Assembly: GCA_016778305.1 (NCBI GenBank)
Contig: JADHPT010000005.1
Location: forward strand, 42,566 to 106,565
DNA length: 64,000 nt
Source of the DNA: Candidatus Poseidonia sp.
Lineage (GTDB): Archaea > Thermoplasmatota > Poseidoniia > Poseidoniales > Poseidoniaceae
Direction: 5' to 3'
Part shown: positions 8,048 through 16,650 of the stretch, one piece after another
Numbering within the stretch: the stretch's first letter is position 1
Layout of the letters: each line of letters opens with the position of its first letter
Notes under the pieces: model-generated
Seen by the model: the letters and a program-made list of their open reading frames with translations, nothing else
What the model was told of the DNA's origin: nothing
Database searches by the model: none
Translations under genes and position numbers: made by a program

Positions 8048-8974
8048 ATGTCTGAATTCCACGTACCGGGCGATGTGCCTGATGAATTGATTGAAACATA
8101 TCTGGACAACCTTCGTGCCGCAACAGCAGGAACTGGGTCGATGAACCTCTTCGCTTGCGATCAAAAAATTGAACATTTGAATGACGACTTCTACGACGGG
8201 GGAATGTCTGTTCCACTCAGTTCCAACGATCCTGAGCACTTGTTTGAGATCGGAGCGAAGACCCACGAAGCAGGAACACTCGGCGTGCTTGCAGGCCAAC
8301 TCGGTCTCGTCTCCATGTATGCAAGGGACCACCCTGAAATTCCTTATTTGGTCAAACTTAACTCCAAATCCCACATGGTCAAAACTGGACAACGAGATCC
8401 GGTCTCCCAGGCTCTTTGGGACATGGACGATGTGATGTCCCTGATTCACAACGGGATCAACGTCGTCGGTATCGGCTACACCGTTTACATCGGAAGCGAA
8501 TACGAGCATGAAATGCTCACTGAAGCGGCACAATTCATTCGGCAAGCTCACGAACAAGGCATGATCTCAGTCGTGTGGATGTATCCTCGTGGAAAAGCAG
8601 TTCCTGATGAGAAAGACCCGCAACTTATCGCTGGGGCAGCAGGCGTTGCAGCCTGTCTTGGTGCGGATTTCGCCAAAGTCAACTACCCCAAGGCATGGGA
8701 AGGTATGACACAGGCAGAGTCGTTCAAAGTCGCAGTAGAGGCTGCTGGCCGAACACGAATTATCTGCTCGGGAGGAGGAACTCTGCCTCCTCGAGAGTTC
8801 CTTCAACGCCTTCACGACCAAATCAACGTCTCTGGATGCAAAGGCGCTGCTACTGGACGTAACATTCATCAAAAAGAAACTCAGGAAGCAGTCCGTATGA
8901 CTGCAGCCTGCCACGCTATCATCTGTGACGGGGCATCTGTTGACGAAGCTATGTCCATCTTCGAAGGAAATTGA
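8048..8974 (+). CDS. Archaeal class I fructose-bisphosphate aldolase
   Basis: A 308-aa Schiff-base aldolase of the archaeal FBA/DeoC type. MNLFACDQKIEHLNDDF near the N terminus, HNGINVVGIGYTVYIGSEYEHEML, GMISVVWMYPRGKAV, AGVAACLGADFAKVNYP (with the likely Schiff-base Lys) and RIICSGGGTLPPREFLQ(RL) followed by GAATGRNIHQ (phosphate-binding loops) follow the family pattern. It interconverts fructose-1,6-bisphosphate with dihydroxyacetone phosphate and glyceraldehyde-3-phosphate. I prefer the ATG at 8048 to the GTG at 8021 that overlaps the upstream gene. With GlpX it provides the lower half of gluconeogenesis. A hairpin plus T-tract follows the stop. Confidence 0.92.
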   Translation: MSEFHVPGDVPDELIETYLDNLRAATAGTGSMNLFACDQKIEHLNDDFYDGGMSVPLSSNDPEHLFEIGAKTHEAGTLGVLAGQLGLVSMYARDHPEIPYLVKLNSKSHMVKTGQRDPVSQALWDMDDVMSLIHNGINVVGIGYTVYIGSEYEHEMLTEAAQFIRQAHEQGMISVVWMYPRGKAVPDEKDPQLIAGAAGVAACLGADFAKVNYPKAWEGMTQAESFKVAVEAAGRTRIICSGGGTLPPREFLQRLHDQINVSGCKGAATGRNIHQKETQEAVRMTAACHAIICDGASVDEAMSIFEGN

Positions 8975-8982
8975 ATCAATAC

Positions 8983-9035
8983 GTGCCTCGTTGATGAGGT
9001 TCAGGCACAAAGGTTGCTTTTGCCCTTTTTTCTAT
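8983..9035 (+). terminator. Candidate terminator after the aldolase gene
   Basis: GTGCCT (8983-8988) and AGGCAC (9003-9008) can pair in a six-base stem with a 14-base loop, and T-rich sequence including TTTTTT follows from about 9017. This sits nine bases after the aldolase stop. T-tracts end archaeal transcripts; the hairpin may or may not matter. Confidence 0.45.
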
Positions 9036-9163
9036 TCGACCCTGCCGCGTAGATCCAAAAACGTCGGGGCTTCATTGAAAGGAATTTCTAACGACAGGCA
9101 TCCAACAATGATTGGTTCACAATTCGAGTAGCCTCGCATCGAGGCAGGGTCCCAGGTAAGGGC

Positions 9164-9484
9164 TCAGAGTTTGGTCCTACCGGTGGTGAAATTGCCTTCA
9201 CTATTAACGATGATCGGTGTGCCTTCGATCCACTCTGGGCAATGTTCAGAAACCCAGTTTCGAGTGGCCCACTCGCAAATGTCGTAGCCTCCAGAGAGGA
9301 CCCCAGAGCGCTTGATGTATCCGACCTTGACGATGTCTTTGTCCTTGGAGAGCACGTTGCCGAGTTGTTGACTGGTTGTGCCATGACGCATGGTGCTGTT
9401 GATGTATTCCAAAATCTCAGCGGTATTACGTGGTCGGTCGCCTAAAAATTTCTTGATTTTTTCACGGATGCGTGTTGTCTTCAT
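9164..9484 (-). CDS. Small winged-helix-like protein
   Basis: A 106-aa basic protein (MKTTRIREKIKKFLGDRPRNTAEILEYINSTMRHGTTSQQLGNVLSKDKDIVKVGYI). The first 65 residues look like a compact winged helix: a helix, a turn, a TSQQLGNVLSK recognition-helix-like segment and a short wing. The last 40 residues (CEWATRNWVSEHCPEW) contain two Cys and several Trp, with no metal motif I can name. A strong Shine-Dalgarno, AGGAGGAGAA, precedes the ATG, implying high expression. A TATA-like TTATAT lies about 75 bases upstream. It is convergent with the aldolase and divergent from the large winged-helix gene. DNA binding is inferred from fold-like features only. Confidence 0.72.
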   Translation of the reverse strand: MKTTRIREKIKKFLGDRPRNTAEILEYINSTMRHGTTSQQLGNVLSKDKDIVKVGYIKRSGVLSGGYDICEWATRNWVSEHCPEWIEGTPIIVNSEGNFTTGRTKL

Positions 9485-9597
9485 GTTCTTCTCCTCCTGT
9501 CATTGATGTGGTGGCTCAAGTGGTATTGTGCCGCTGGTTTACAGGAGCGAGGCCGCTGATATAATGGTTCCTCCCTCGACCAACAATTTGGTTACAC

Positions 9598-9757
9598 TTG
9601 ATGATGAAATATAGGTGTTTTTTCTACATTAGTTCCGCGAGGAGTAAGTAAATGAACACTTCTCGAGTGGAAATATAGAACCAAATGTAACTATTAAACT
9701 CTTCAAGAGTATAATTTATCAAGCATGAAAATTACGCCAAGTATGAGGTGACTGGTG
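9598..9757 (+). promoter_or_regulatory. Promoter region of the large winged-helix gene
   Basis: The 270-base gap between the two divergent winged-helix genes is distinctly AT-rich. TATAATTTA (9711-9719) lies about 44 bases before the ATG at 9758, and a GAGGTGA Shine-Dalgarno (9745-9751) ends six bases before it, so a short leader fits. Immediately upstream of the TATA box is ACTCTTCAAGAGT (9698-9710), a six-base inverted repeat. The nine-mer GAAATATAG occurs twice in the region. These suggest local, possibly self-, regulation; the exact sites are inference. Confidence 0.4.
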
Positions 9758-12265
9758 ATGCCGTCTGAAAGCATTCGTTCGGCAGCCCACAGAAAGATCT
9801 TGTTTTGGTTGAGTAGAGGGCCGAGTACGGTTTCCGAAATCTCAAAGCAATTTGACATGCGAATGCCCCACGCCTCGCTTGCGTGCCGACAATTACGCGC
9901 TCAGGGGTATGTTCTTCGTGACGAATCAGGGGGGCTACGAAACGCCCCAATGTACCTCAGCCAAACCGGTCTCGAACGCTTGGAAAACGATGGCTTGGAG
10001 AAATTAAAACGTCACGTGAGTGTAATTCCTGCAAATACAGACGCAGTGGTCGTCCAATCCGAATCTTCAAACGTGCTTCTTGGTTATGTCAAACCACCGT
10101 CATCTTCACTCTTTTTCATTCCAGATGCCATGAATCACCAGGGTCAAACTTCCACAGGAAATCAAGGGGGGACGTGGATTTTATTCCCAGTTGACAAAAT
10201 CAAGTGGTACATGTTGGATGATTTTTCACCCACGTCAGCACCCTCAGCAACGACATCGGGGACCCTCGCTGATTTTGGGAGCACTCCTACGAAGATTGGA
10301 CTAGCTCGTGGAAAGGTGCTTGAACAAGATCCGTTGACCACGCTGATCGAAGGTCAATGGTTCTCAAACACCGTCGAACCGCGAACTCCTCCTCAGTTTC
10401 TCTTCAACGGTGACCACTGTCTCGGGCAAGTATCGGGTACATCGCTGCAATACTTTCCTCCGAGTGGCATCACCGCACATTTGCCACATGAATTGGATCG
10501 CTCCCTCGTCGTCGAGGCTCTTGGGGAAGGAGCGATCTGCCTCACCGACGGGCAGGGGCGAAGGGAGCGTAAACTTCCGATACCCATTCTTCGCCAGTGG
10601 CTCGGTCTCCGTCATACAAGGATGTCTGTGAACCGCATTGAAGTCATGTACGAATCCATTCGTTCTGATTTGCTCAAGAATACTTCAAAAATTCCTCAAT
10701 CCCTGAGAAAGGATATATTTTCGGATTTTGGGGATGTTCAATGGTCCGTTGACGAAGTCAATGAGGGCACCATCGACACCTATGGAATGTCTGTCAATGG
10801 CTTATCAGCGCTCATATCATACCTCATTCAAGACTCGCAGTGGCCGTGTGTGGTCGACTGGCCCTTTGAAGAACCAGATGAGGACTTCTACCAACGTCTA
10901 ACTTTTCACCCAAAATGCAGATTGTTCATGACTCGTCGAGGTACTGGGCATTCAGTATCGAAAGGCTCAACCCATCTCGTGACCTCTCCAAATCTAGCAG
11001 AGGTCTATGCTCAAATTGGCTGCGATAGTTCTCTGCCGATCGTTCTCAATTCTCCGTCTTCGCCTTCACAATCCTCCTCTCCACCTCGCGAATACATGCC
11101 GAGGAATGCGACTGAATTATTGGCTCCATTGGTAGCAAATGAGGCAGCGATATTTACTTCTCCACTCCCAAAAGGAAGGCACGGTGATGCAATTTCTCAC
11201 AGCCTCAATGTCTTTCCGAAGGGTGATGCCCGCATGGCCAATGAACTCGAATCCACTCATCCCTTAGCAGCGTGGATTGCATCTCCTGAAGCTGAACGTT
11301 CCCAACGATGGTTGCGCACCCATCCTGACCTTCCTGACGGATGGGCAGATTTGCTGAAGGTTGATGCTCTTGATTTGGTTGATCTTCCAGAGGCCATTGC
11401 AAAAGCTACTCATCAATGGCAGACCCTCGCTTTACGGCGACTCAAGGCGAACCTCCCACATGCGCCAAAAGTGGCTCTTTCATTTGCGCAAGCACTTGAT
11501 GAATCACCCGTTGCACCATGGTATGCAACGGCCTTGGTGGCCAGTCTTCATCTTGCTGATGACACCTACAGCGACCTCTTTGACCAGGCCCTTCTTTCTT
11601 GGTTGGATACGCCTCATATGGCTGTCGAAGTCATTGAACATCTCTTTGGCTCCGCAGATGATCCGTTAACAAATACCCGTTTGGAGACGTGTCTCAAGGC
11701 CGCACGTATCCATCCTAAGTCATCATTGCTTTACCTTTGGTCTCGGGGGATCGATGCTCTCCAGCAAAACCTTCCTTGGACGACGGAACTTCAACGACAG
11801 ATCATGACGTTACTGCCGCATTCATGGTGGTTGCCTTACGGGAATGAATGGATTGTGAATCAATTGAACACGGCGTCAGGAAGGGTCTGGTTGAGTCAGA
11901 ATCCACTGCCCTGGCTCGCCATTATTGGTCGAACAGAAGGTGAACGATGTGGCTTTCCCGGTCATGAAGTACACCATCCGGGATGTCAATTAACAGGCGA
12001 AGATCTTCTCGGAATCCATCTGTTGCCCGACGGTCCCGGTTCAGGACCACTTCGAGACCTCTTTCAGGCAATTTATGCTCGTGACCATCAACTTCCCGTT
12101 CCCATTGTATCCTCACATGGGGACGGAGCATGGCTTGTTCAACCGATTGAAACATGGCCAATGCTTGGTGCCACGGTCATGCACCACGGTGACGAAGTCA
12201 TCGGACGCGTGCTCTTCGGAAGGAGTTTCGCTTACAGAATGTCTTCAGCGTCACCGATGAAGTGA
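9758..12265 (+). CDS. Large protein with N-terminal winged helix, otherwise unknown
   Basis: An 835-aa protein. Residues 5-75 (IRSAAHRKILFWLSRGPSTVSEISKQFDMRMPHASLACRQLRAQGYVLRDESGG...MYLSQTGLERLE) are a clear MarR/ArsR-like winged helix. The remaining 750 residues match nothing I recognise. They have no membrane segments, no Walker motif and no protease triad. Middle and C-terminal parts are Trp-rich and helical (LADDTYSDLFDQALLSWLDTPHMAVEVIEHLF) and end in a compact domain (HPGCQLTGEDLLGIHLLPDGPGSGPLRDLFQAIYARDHQLPVPIV). It might be a ligand-sensing regulator or a DNA-linked effector. The ATG at 9758 was chosen because GAGGTGA sits six bases upstream. Confidence 0.8.
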   Translation: MPSESIRSAAHRKILFWLSRGPSTVSEISKQFDMRMPHASLACRQLRAQGYVLRDESGGLRNAPMYLSQTGLERLENDGLEKLKRHVSVIPANTDAVVVQSESSNVLLGYVKPPSSSLFFIPDAMNHQGQTSTGNQGGTWILFPVDKIKWYMLDDFSPTSAPSATTSGTLADFGSTPTKIGLARGKVLEQDPLTTLIEGQWFSNTVEPRTPPQFLFNGDHCLGQVSGTSLQYFPPSGITAHLPHELDRSLVVEALGEGAICLTDGQGRRERKLPIPILRQWLGLRHTRMSVNRIEVMYESIRSDLLKNTSKIPQSLRKDIFSDFGDVQWSVDEVNEGTIDTYGMSVNGLSALISYLIQDSQWPCVVDWPFEEPDEDFYQRLTFHPKCRLFMTRRGTGHSVSKGSTHLVTSPNLAEVYAQIGCDSSLPIVLNSPSSPSQSSSPPREYMPRNATELLAPLVANEAAIFTSPLPKGRHGDAISHSLNVFPKGDARMANELESTHPLAAWIASPEAERSQRWLRTHPDLPDGWADLLKVDALDLVDLPEAIAKATHQWQTLALRRLKANLPHAPKVALSFAQALDESPVAPWYATALVASLHLADDTYSDLFDQALLSWLDTPHMAVEVIEHLFGSADDPLTNTRLETCLKAARIHPKSSLLYLWSRGIDALQQNLPWTTELQRQIMTLLPHSWWLPYGNEWIVNQLNTASGRVWLSQNPLPWLAIIGRTEGERCGFPGHEVHHPGCQLTGEDLLGIHLLPDGPGSGPLRDLFQAIYARDHQLPVPIVSSHGDGAWLVQPIETWPMLGATVMHHGDEVIGRVLFGRSFAYRMSSASPMK

Positions 12266-12275
12266 TATAGAGTCG

Positions 12276-12575
12276 TCTTGAGCCGATGATACCGTACCTG
12301 CAACATCGGGCTGAGCTACTGTGAAACATTGCTATGACGTCTGACACCATGAGTACGGCCGCAAATCGAAGACTGGGATGACCCTTCGGGGCGTGATTCC
12401 CGGTGCAAATGCGGTAAACCATCGGTAGGTTATGGGTCCTTGGACGACGAGAGGATGACCTCAAGACAACCACCCTACCGGACAGAACGCCCCGATGCCG
12501 AGGGTCAGGCCTCCGAGGAAACGATGAACGAGGCCGTTAGGTGTCGGGGCACAGTTTTCCAAAAACCTCTTCTCA
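12276..12575 (+). ncRNA. Candidate structured RNA, possibly RNase P RNA-like
   Basis: This about 355-base gene-free stretch is rich in GC stems. CATCGGG (12304-12310) can pair with CCCGATG (12491-12497); GCCCCGA (12489-12495) alternatively pairs with TCGGGGC (12544-12550), enclosing GGCCTC/GAGGCC; CCGTAC (12292-12297) can pair with GTACGG (12353-12358). The segment GTGCAAATGCGGTAAACC and, 62 bases on, GGACAGAACGCCCCGATGCCG resemble the GGTAAAC and ACAGAA conserved regions of RNase P RNA in the right order. Against this, the expected 5' GAGGAAAGTCC element is absent in the right place. A structured RNA is likely; its identity is uncertain, as are the ends. Confidence 0.4.
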
Positions 12576-12626
12576 ACGCTCGTATGTTGCGATGACCTCA
12601 AAGGCTGTTGGTCCCAACCGTTGTTC

Positions 12627-13646
12627 ATGGAGGGCGCCTACCGCTTTCAGCGATGTTTGGTCGGCGGCACCTTCGACCGCTTTCATGCAGGACACCGTCT
12701 CCTACTTGGGGCGGCTGAGCATCAGGCAGCTCATCTTGAAATACATATCACGAGCGACCGAATGGCCGATGCAAAAGCGGCCAACATAGAATCATTTGAA
12801 ACACGACGGGAGCACCTATTGCAGTGGATTGATCAGCACGCTCATCTGCGTGGAACAGTGTTTGAATTGAACGATATGCAAGGTCCAGCACCCAACCATC
12901 CCACTGCGGACTGTATCGTAGCCACACCCGAAACGCGTGGTCAATGTGAACACATCAATGTATTACGAACGGCCAACAACTTACCCCCCTTGCACATCAT
13001 CGAGGTCGACCATCTTGCAGATCACTGCGGAGGAATCATCAGTTCTTCCCGAATACGCAATGGCAAAATTGACACAGAAGGCCATCCGTGGGTGAGTTCC
13101 TCGATGTCACAAAACGTATTGTTGATGCATCCTGGCCTTGACCAAGAACTCAAAACGCCGATGGGGACACTCTTCGAAGGTCCAGAAGATGCTCCAGACA
13201 TAGCGATGTTCGCCGCATTGGAAGATCGTGCATTGGGTCAAAACATGCTCATTGCAGTTGGGGACGTCACGGTGCGAACCATGCTCGAAATGGGCATCAC
13301 CCCCGACATCGCACTGATCGACGGACAAACAAAACGAGTACATCTTCCAGAACAAGAACAGGTGGACTCCGGCTCCTTTTCCCATCGCCTGCGTGCAGTG
13401 AACCCACCCGGTCAACTGACACCATCACTTCTCACGGCGCTTGAAAAAGCAGTAGATGAAGAAGAACCTTGTTTGATTGATGTTGAAGGGGAAGAAGATC
13501 TGGCCCCTCTCTATGCACATCTTCTTGCCCCCATTGGATCCATCGTTGTCTACGGCCAACCAGGACTGGGAGTCGTGGTACAATTGACGAGTATAGCAAC
13601 CAAAGAACGATGTCGTCGTTTACTCGAATATTTTGAGGTGGAATGA
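12627..13646 (+). CDS. Fused phosphopantetheine adenylyltransferase and GTP-dependent dephospho-CoA kinase
   Basis: A 339-aa fusion of the last two steps of CoA synthesis. Residues 1-150 are an archaeal PPAT: CLVGGTFDRFHAGHRLLL carries the nucleotidyltransferase HxGH motif and GGIISSSRIRNG the ISSxxI motif. Residues about 165-339 match the archaeal GTP-dependent dephospho-CoA kinase (former DUF359): NMLIAVGDVTVRTMLEMGITPDIALIDGQTKR, VEGEEDLAPLYAHL and GSIVVYGQPGLGVVVQL. The first enzyme adenylates 4'-phosphopantetheine and the second phosphorylates dephospho-CoA. In many archaea these are separate genes. I use the ATG at 12627 rather than the TTG at 12621. CoA made here feeds the CoA- and ACP-based genes elsewhere in the window. 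Confidence 0.92.
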   Translation: MEGAYRFQRCLVGGTFDRFHAGHRLLLGAAEHQAAHLEIHITSDRMADAKAANIESFETRREHLLQWIDQHAHLRGTVFELNDMQGPAPNHPTADCIVATPETRGQCEHINVLRTANNLPPLHIIEVDHLADHCGGIISSSRIRNGKIDTEGHPWVSSSMSQNVLLMHPGLDQELKTPMGTLFEGPEDAPDIAMFAALEDRALGQNMLIAVGDVTVRTMLEMGITPDIALIDGQTKRVHLPEQEQVDSGSFSHRLRAVNPPGQLTPSLLTALEKAVDEEEPCLIDVEGEEDLAPLYAHLLAPIGSIVVYGQPGLGVVVQLTSIATKERCRRLLEYFEVE

Positions 13647-14771
13647 GTGGACCATCCACTTGTTTCAATCTCCGTATGTGTGCGAAACGGAGACCATTGG
13701 ATCGATGGTTGCCTCGATGCCCTCGTCTCACAGACCTATCCGAATGTGGAAATTCTCCTTGTTGATGACGGCTCAACGGACGGAGGCTCCGAACGCGTCA
13801 ACCATTGGCACGACCCACATGGAGAGCGAGGCCCCCCAGTTCGTGTACACCATCAACCAGCTTTGGGTCTCTCAGCAGGTCGCCATTGGGCAGTTGAACA
13901 TGCCAAAGGAACATGGGTTGCCATTACGGACATTGATGTACGTCCCGAGCATGATTGGATTACAAACCTCGTCTTGGCTTCAAGTCCAGTCGATGATGTT
14001 GAAAAAGTGGTAGCGGTTACAGGCCGTACCGTCTTTGATCGTGCAGAGGACCTCGTAAGCCGAATTCGTTCGGTTGAAATTGCCTCAAAGTATCGCTCGA
14101 GGCCCAGGAGAACGAGTTTAGCCAACGGCCCCTGCTCCATGTTTCATCGTGAGTCGCTTCGCACCATAGGTGGATTTGATCCCACCTGGTACCATGCAGA
14201 AGATATGGAAGTAAGTTTGCGCCTTTTAGAGGCTGGGGGCACCATTGTCTATGCACCAGATGCCCTGGTACGACACGTCCCGGAAAGAGGGACAACTCTC
14301 TTCCTTCACAAACGGCGTCGTGATGCGAGAGCCCACGTCCGAATTCTCCGTCATCATCCAAGAAGGAAACGAAAGGGTCCGGCCTTTGATTTTCTAGGGA
14401 GTTCAACGATGGTTCTCTTGCTCTTACCGATTTGGCTCCTCATCGCTGGTTTCAGCCTTCCCTTCGCGAGTTCATTGCTCGGGAGCGTGGCAAATACGCC
14501 AGTAATTCTTGATGAATGGAGCATTCAAGGCCTCTTCCTCTCCGCCGTCCTCTTGGTGGTACAGGAAGCAATTTTGTGGCGTGGTTCGTTGGGCGTTGTC
14601 AATCGTGTCGTCATCAACTCATCAACCAAAGGGAAACTGAGTATTATGATCGGTGTCCGCTGGTTAACGTTTCGATGGAGTATCGCACTCTGGCAAGGAA
14701 CACTCTTGGGTTGTCTGGACGCTCTGCTCGGGCGTCACGGTCATCGGAATCTTTTCAGTTCCAGGCCTTGA
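13647..14771 (+). CDS. Glycosyltransferase family 2 with C-terminal membrane segments
   Basis: A 374-aa GT-A-fold enzyme starting with GTG directly after the upstream stop; GAGGTG six bases upstream supports that start. Residues 5-45, VSISVCVRNGDHWIDGCLDALVSQTYPNVEILLVDDGSTDGG, are the family 2 nucleotide-sugar binding region; VAITDIDVRPEHDW is a D-x-D-like metal site; GPCSMFHRESLRTIGGFDPTWYHAEDMEVSLRLLEAGG is the acceptor/catalytic ED segment. Two to three membrane segments follow (FLGSSTMVLLLLPIWLLIAGFSLPF and nearby). It probably adds sugars to lipid or surface glycoprotein precursors on the cytoplasmic side. Its stop directly abuts that of the convergent gene. Confidence 0.92.
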   Translation: MDHPLVSISVCVRNGDHWIDGCLDALVSQTYPNVEILLVDDGSTDGGSERVNHWHDPHGERGPPVRVHHQPALGLSAGRHWAVEHAKGTWVAITDIDVRPEHDWITNLVLASSPVDDVEKVVAVTGRTVFDRAEDLVSRIRSVEIASKYRSRPRRTSLANGPCSMFHRESLRTIGGFDPTWYHAEDMEVSLRLLEAGGTIVYAPDALVRHVPERGTTLFLHKRRRDARAHVRILRHHPRRKRKGPAFDFLGSSTMVLLLLPIWLLIAGFSLPFASSLLGSVANTPVILDEWSIQGLFLSAVLLVVQEAILWRGSLGVVNRVVINSSTKGKLSIMIGVRWLTFRWSIALWQGTLLGCLDALLGRHGHRNLFSSRP

Positions 14772-15335
14772 TCAATCGATGTTTTCATCACCGGGTGGAA
14801 CACGGCTCGCATGGTTGAGGGCGAACCCTGTAGCGATCAGGGCAATGCTCACTGAATAAACACCGACATCAATCCAACCATCGTGCTGAAGGCCGAACCA
14901 GAAATAAAACACAAAGCCGAGCAAGAGGCACCAAGCAGCCATTGTTCGTTGTCCTCCACCAATTGTCATGTCGCCCAATGCAGTCCATGTGTCGTTGATG
15001 ACGAGGCCTCGGAACCATGCTGAGAGGTTACCGGATTCGTTGATAGGTTTGAATCCGAAGAAGATCAATGCAAGGCAGAATGCCATGAAAATTGAGTCTC
15101 CAAGAATCTCAAAGTGAAATCCATCTTTTGCTTCACCAAATGCTGCATTCGTTGCCTCAAAGGTCAACAAGCCTCCCCAGGAGATATGTTGGGTAGGATG
15201 GGCCATGCTCATCGTGTTGAGAACAGCCAACAGGAGTCCCCAAGCACCGAGGATGATGAACCAGTTGGAGTAGAATGGAACCGTTCCGTTACCGGAGGTT
15301 TTAGACGAATCAACGCTTACCTTGTCGTCGCTCAT
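14772..15335 (-). CDS. Membrane protein of unknown function
   Basis: A 187-aa protein with four or five membrane segments (WFIILGAWGLLLAVLNTMSMAH, ILGDSIFMAFCLALIFFG, TMAAWCLLLGFVFYFWFGLQ, VGVYSVSIALIATGFAL). A polar N terminus (MSDDKVSVDSSKTSGNGTVPFYSN) precedes the first helix. No family is recognised. The start at 15335 was preferred to the ORF-track start 20 codons upstream, which encodes a basic stretch overlapping the intergenic gap after orc1/cdc6. The stop abuts the glycosyltransferase stop with no intervening base. Confidence 0.75.
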   Translation of the reverse strand: MSDDKVSVDSSKTSGNGTVPFYSNWFIILGAWGLLLAVLNTMSMAHPTQHISWGGLLTFEATNAAFGEAKDGFHFEILGDSIFMAFCLALIFFGFKPINESGNLSAWFRGLVINDTWTALGDMTIGGGQRTMAAWCLLLGFVFYFWFGLQHDGWIDVGVYSVSIALIATGFALNHASRVPPGDENID

Positions 15336-15408
15336 GTTCCTGCGGACTGACGAGGTGCATTTAAGCACACCGAACCAGAACGAGAGGCGATTCAACCATC
15401 ACCACGCT

Positions 15409-16650
15409 TCAAAGCGAGGTTTGGTGATGGTAGGCTGCTCTGAAAACAAGTGCCATTTCCTCCTCGGCAGCTTTCATGATTTCAGGGGCATCGATATTTC
15501 CAGGAATGCAGGAGTTAATTTCCTTGGAGCGGCCATAACGACCCTTGCTGATGGTTCGAGCAGTCACCAATCCGAGCATATCAAGATTTGAAATAAGACC
15601 TGAGATACGACGCTGAGTGAGTGGATTTTGTCGAATGTGTTTGCAGGCTTGACGATAAATGTCGTAAACTTGACCGGTTTGGACATTCTTGAGTCCATTT
15701 TGTTCATTGAGTAGCACGGCAGCCAAGACCAATTTCTGTTGGCTTGGCAGGGTTGAGATCACAGGTGTCATTTGGTCGGCTTCGATTTGACTCTGGGCCC
15801 CCCTGACATGGTTTTGATTCACCGAATGTTCTCCTTGCTTCTCCGCTCTTTCTGCTGAGATTCTCAAAAGGTCCAATGCACATCGTGCATCTCCATGCTC
15901 CTGAGCGGCGAGTGCTGCGCAAAGTTCGATGACACCCGGTCCGATGACGCCTTCGTTCAACCCCTCGAGGGCGCGCTGCCGGAGAATATCCTGAAGTTGC
16001 TCAGCATCATATGGCTTGAACAAAACGTCCAATTGGCCAAGTCTTGAACGGACTCTTGGGTCAAGGAAATCCGTGAATTTTAGGTCGTTGGAAATTCCAA
16101 TAACACAAGCACGGGCCTTTTTGAGTGAGGAGTTGAGGCTGGTCAAATTGTACAAGAGGTCATCTCCAACTTTGCGGACCAGGTGATCAATTTCATCCAG
16201 GACGATGACAAAAACACCACCGCGCTGGTCCATTCGGCGAATCAGTTCGTTGAAGACACGATCCGTTGGCCATCCAGTGAAGGGGATCTCATCCTGTTCG
16301 TAGGATTCCAGAAGCGAATTTCCAATGTGGCTGAGAACTCGATATTGTGTGTCAATCTGGCGACAGTTCACCATGATGGATTCAACCTGACTCCCCATGG
16401 ATTCCCCCTTGGCTTTCAGGTGGTGACAAACATAGGCCGTGACCGCCGTTTTACCAGCACCAGTTACGCCGTAGAGTGTCATGTTTGAGGGGATATGTCC
16501 TTTCAGTGCCTCCCAGAGGTTGTAGGAAATGGTATCGATCTCTTCGTTGCGGTGAGGGAGTTGACTTGGTCGGTAATTATGACGAAGATTTTCTTTGTTT
16601 TTGAAGAGCGTTTTCTGCGAAATGAATTTGTCGAAGATGTTGTCCTTCAT
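15409..16650 (-). CDS. cdc6: Orc1/Cdc6 replication initiator
   Basis: A 413-aa AAA+ ATPase that binds archaeal origins and loads MCM. MTLYGVTGAGKTAVTAYVCHHL holds Walker A (GVTGAGKT), GVFVIVLDEIDHLV is Walker B, ACVIGISNDLKFTDFLDPRVRSRLG carries sensor 1 and the Arg finger region, and VLFKPYDAEQLQDILRQRA the lid start. The C-terminal 100 residues (QKLVLAAVLLNEQNG...RRISGLISNLDMLGLVTARTISKGRYGRSKEI) are the winged-helix origin-binding domain. GGGGTGA six bases before the ATG is a good ribosome site. Because archaeal cdc6 genes usually adjoin the origin they control, the gap upstream is a candidate origin. Confidence 0.95.
   Translation of the reverse strand: MKDNIFDKFISQKTLFKNKENLRHNYRPSQLPHRNEEIDTISYNLWEALKGHIPSNMTLYGVTGAGKTAVTAYVCHHLKAKGESMGSQVESIMVNCRQIDTQYRVLSHIGNSLLESYEQDEIPFTGWPTDRVFNELIRRMDQRGGVFVIVLDEIDHLVRKVGDDLLYNLTSLNSSLKKARACVIGISNDLKFTDFLDPRVRSRLGQLDVLFKPYDAEQLQDILRQRALEGLNEGVIGPGVIELCAALAAQEHGDARCALDLLRISAERAEKQGEHSVNQNHVRGAQSQIEADQMTPVISTLPSQQKLVLAAVLLNEQNGLKNVQTGQVYDIYRQACKHIRQNPLTQRRISGLISNLDMLGLVTARTISKGRYGRSKEINSCIPGNIDAPEIMKAAEEEMALVFRAAYHHQTSL

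Noticed and set aside
12500-12560. SRP RNA helix 8
   Set aside because: GGTCAGG is present but the expected GNRA tetraloop and asymmetric AGCA/ACC loop are not.
12541-12789. 82-aa plus-strand ORF overlapping the CoA fusion gene
   Set aside because: Out of frame with the recognisable PPAT sequence, with no motif of its own.
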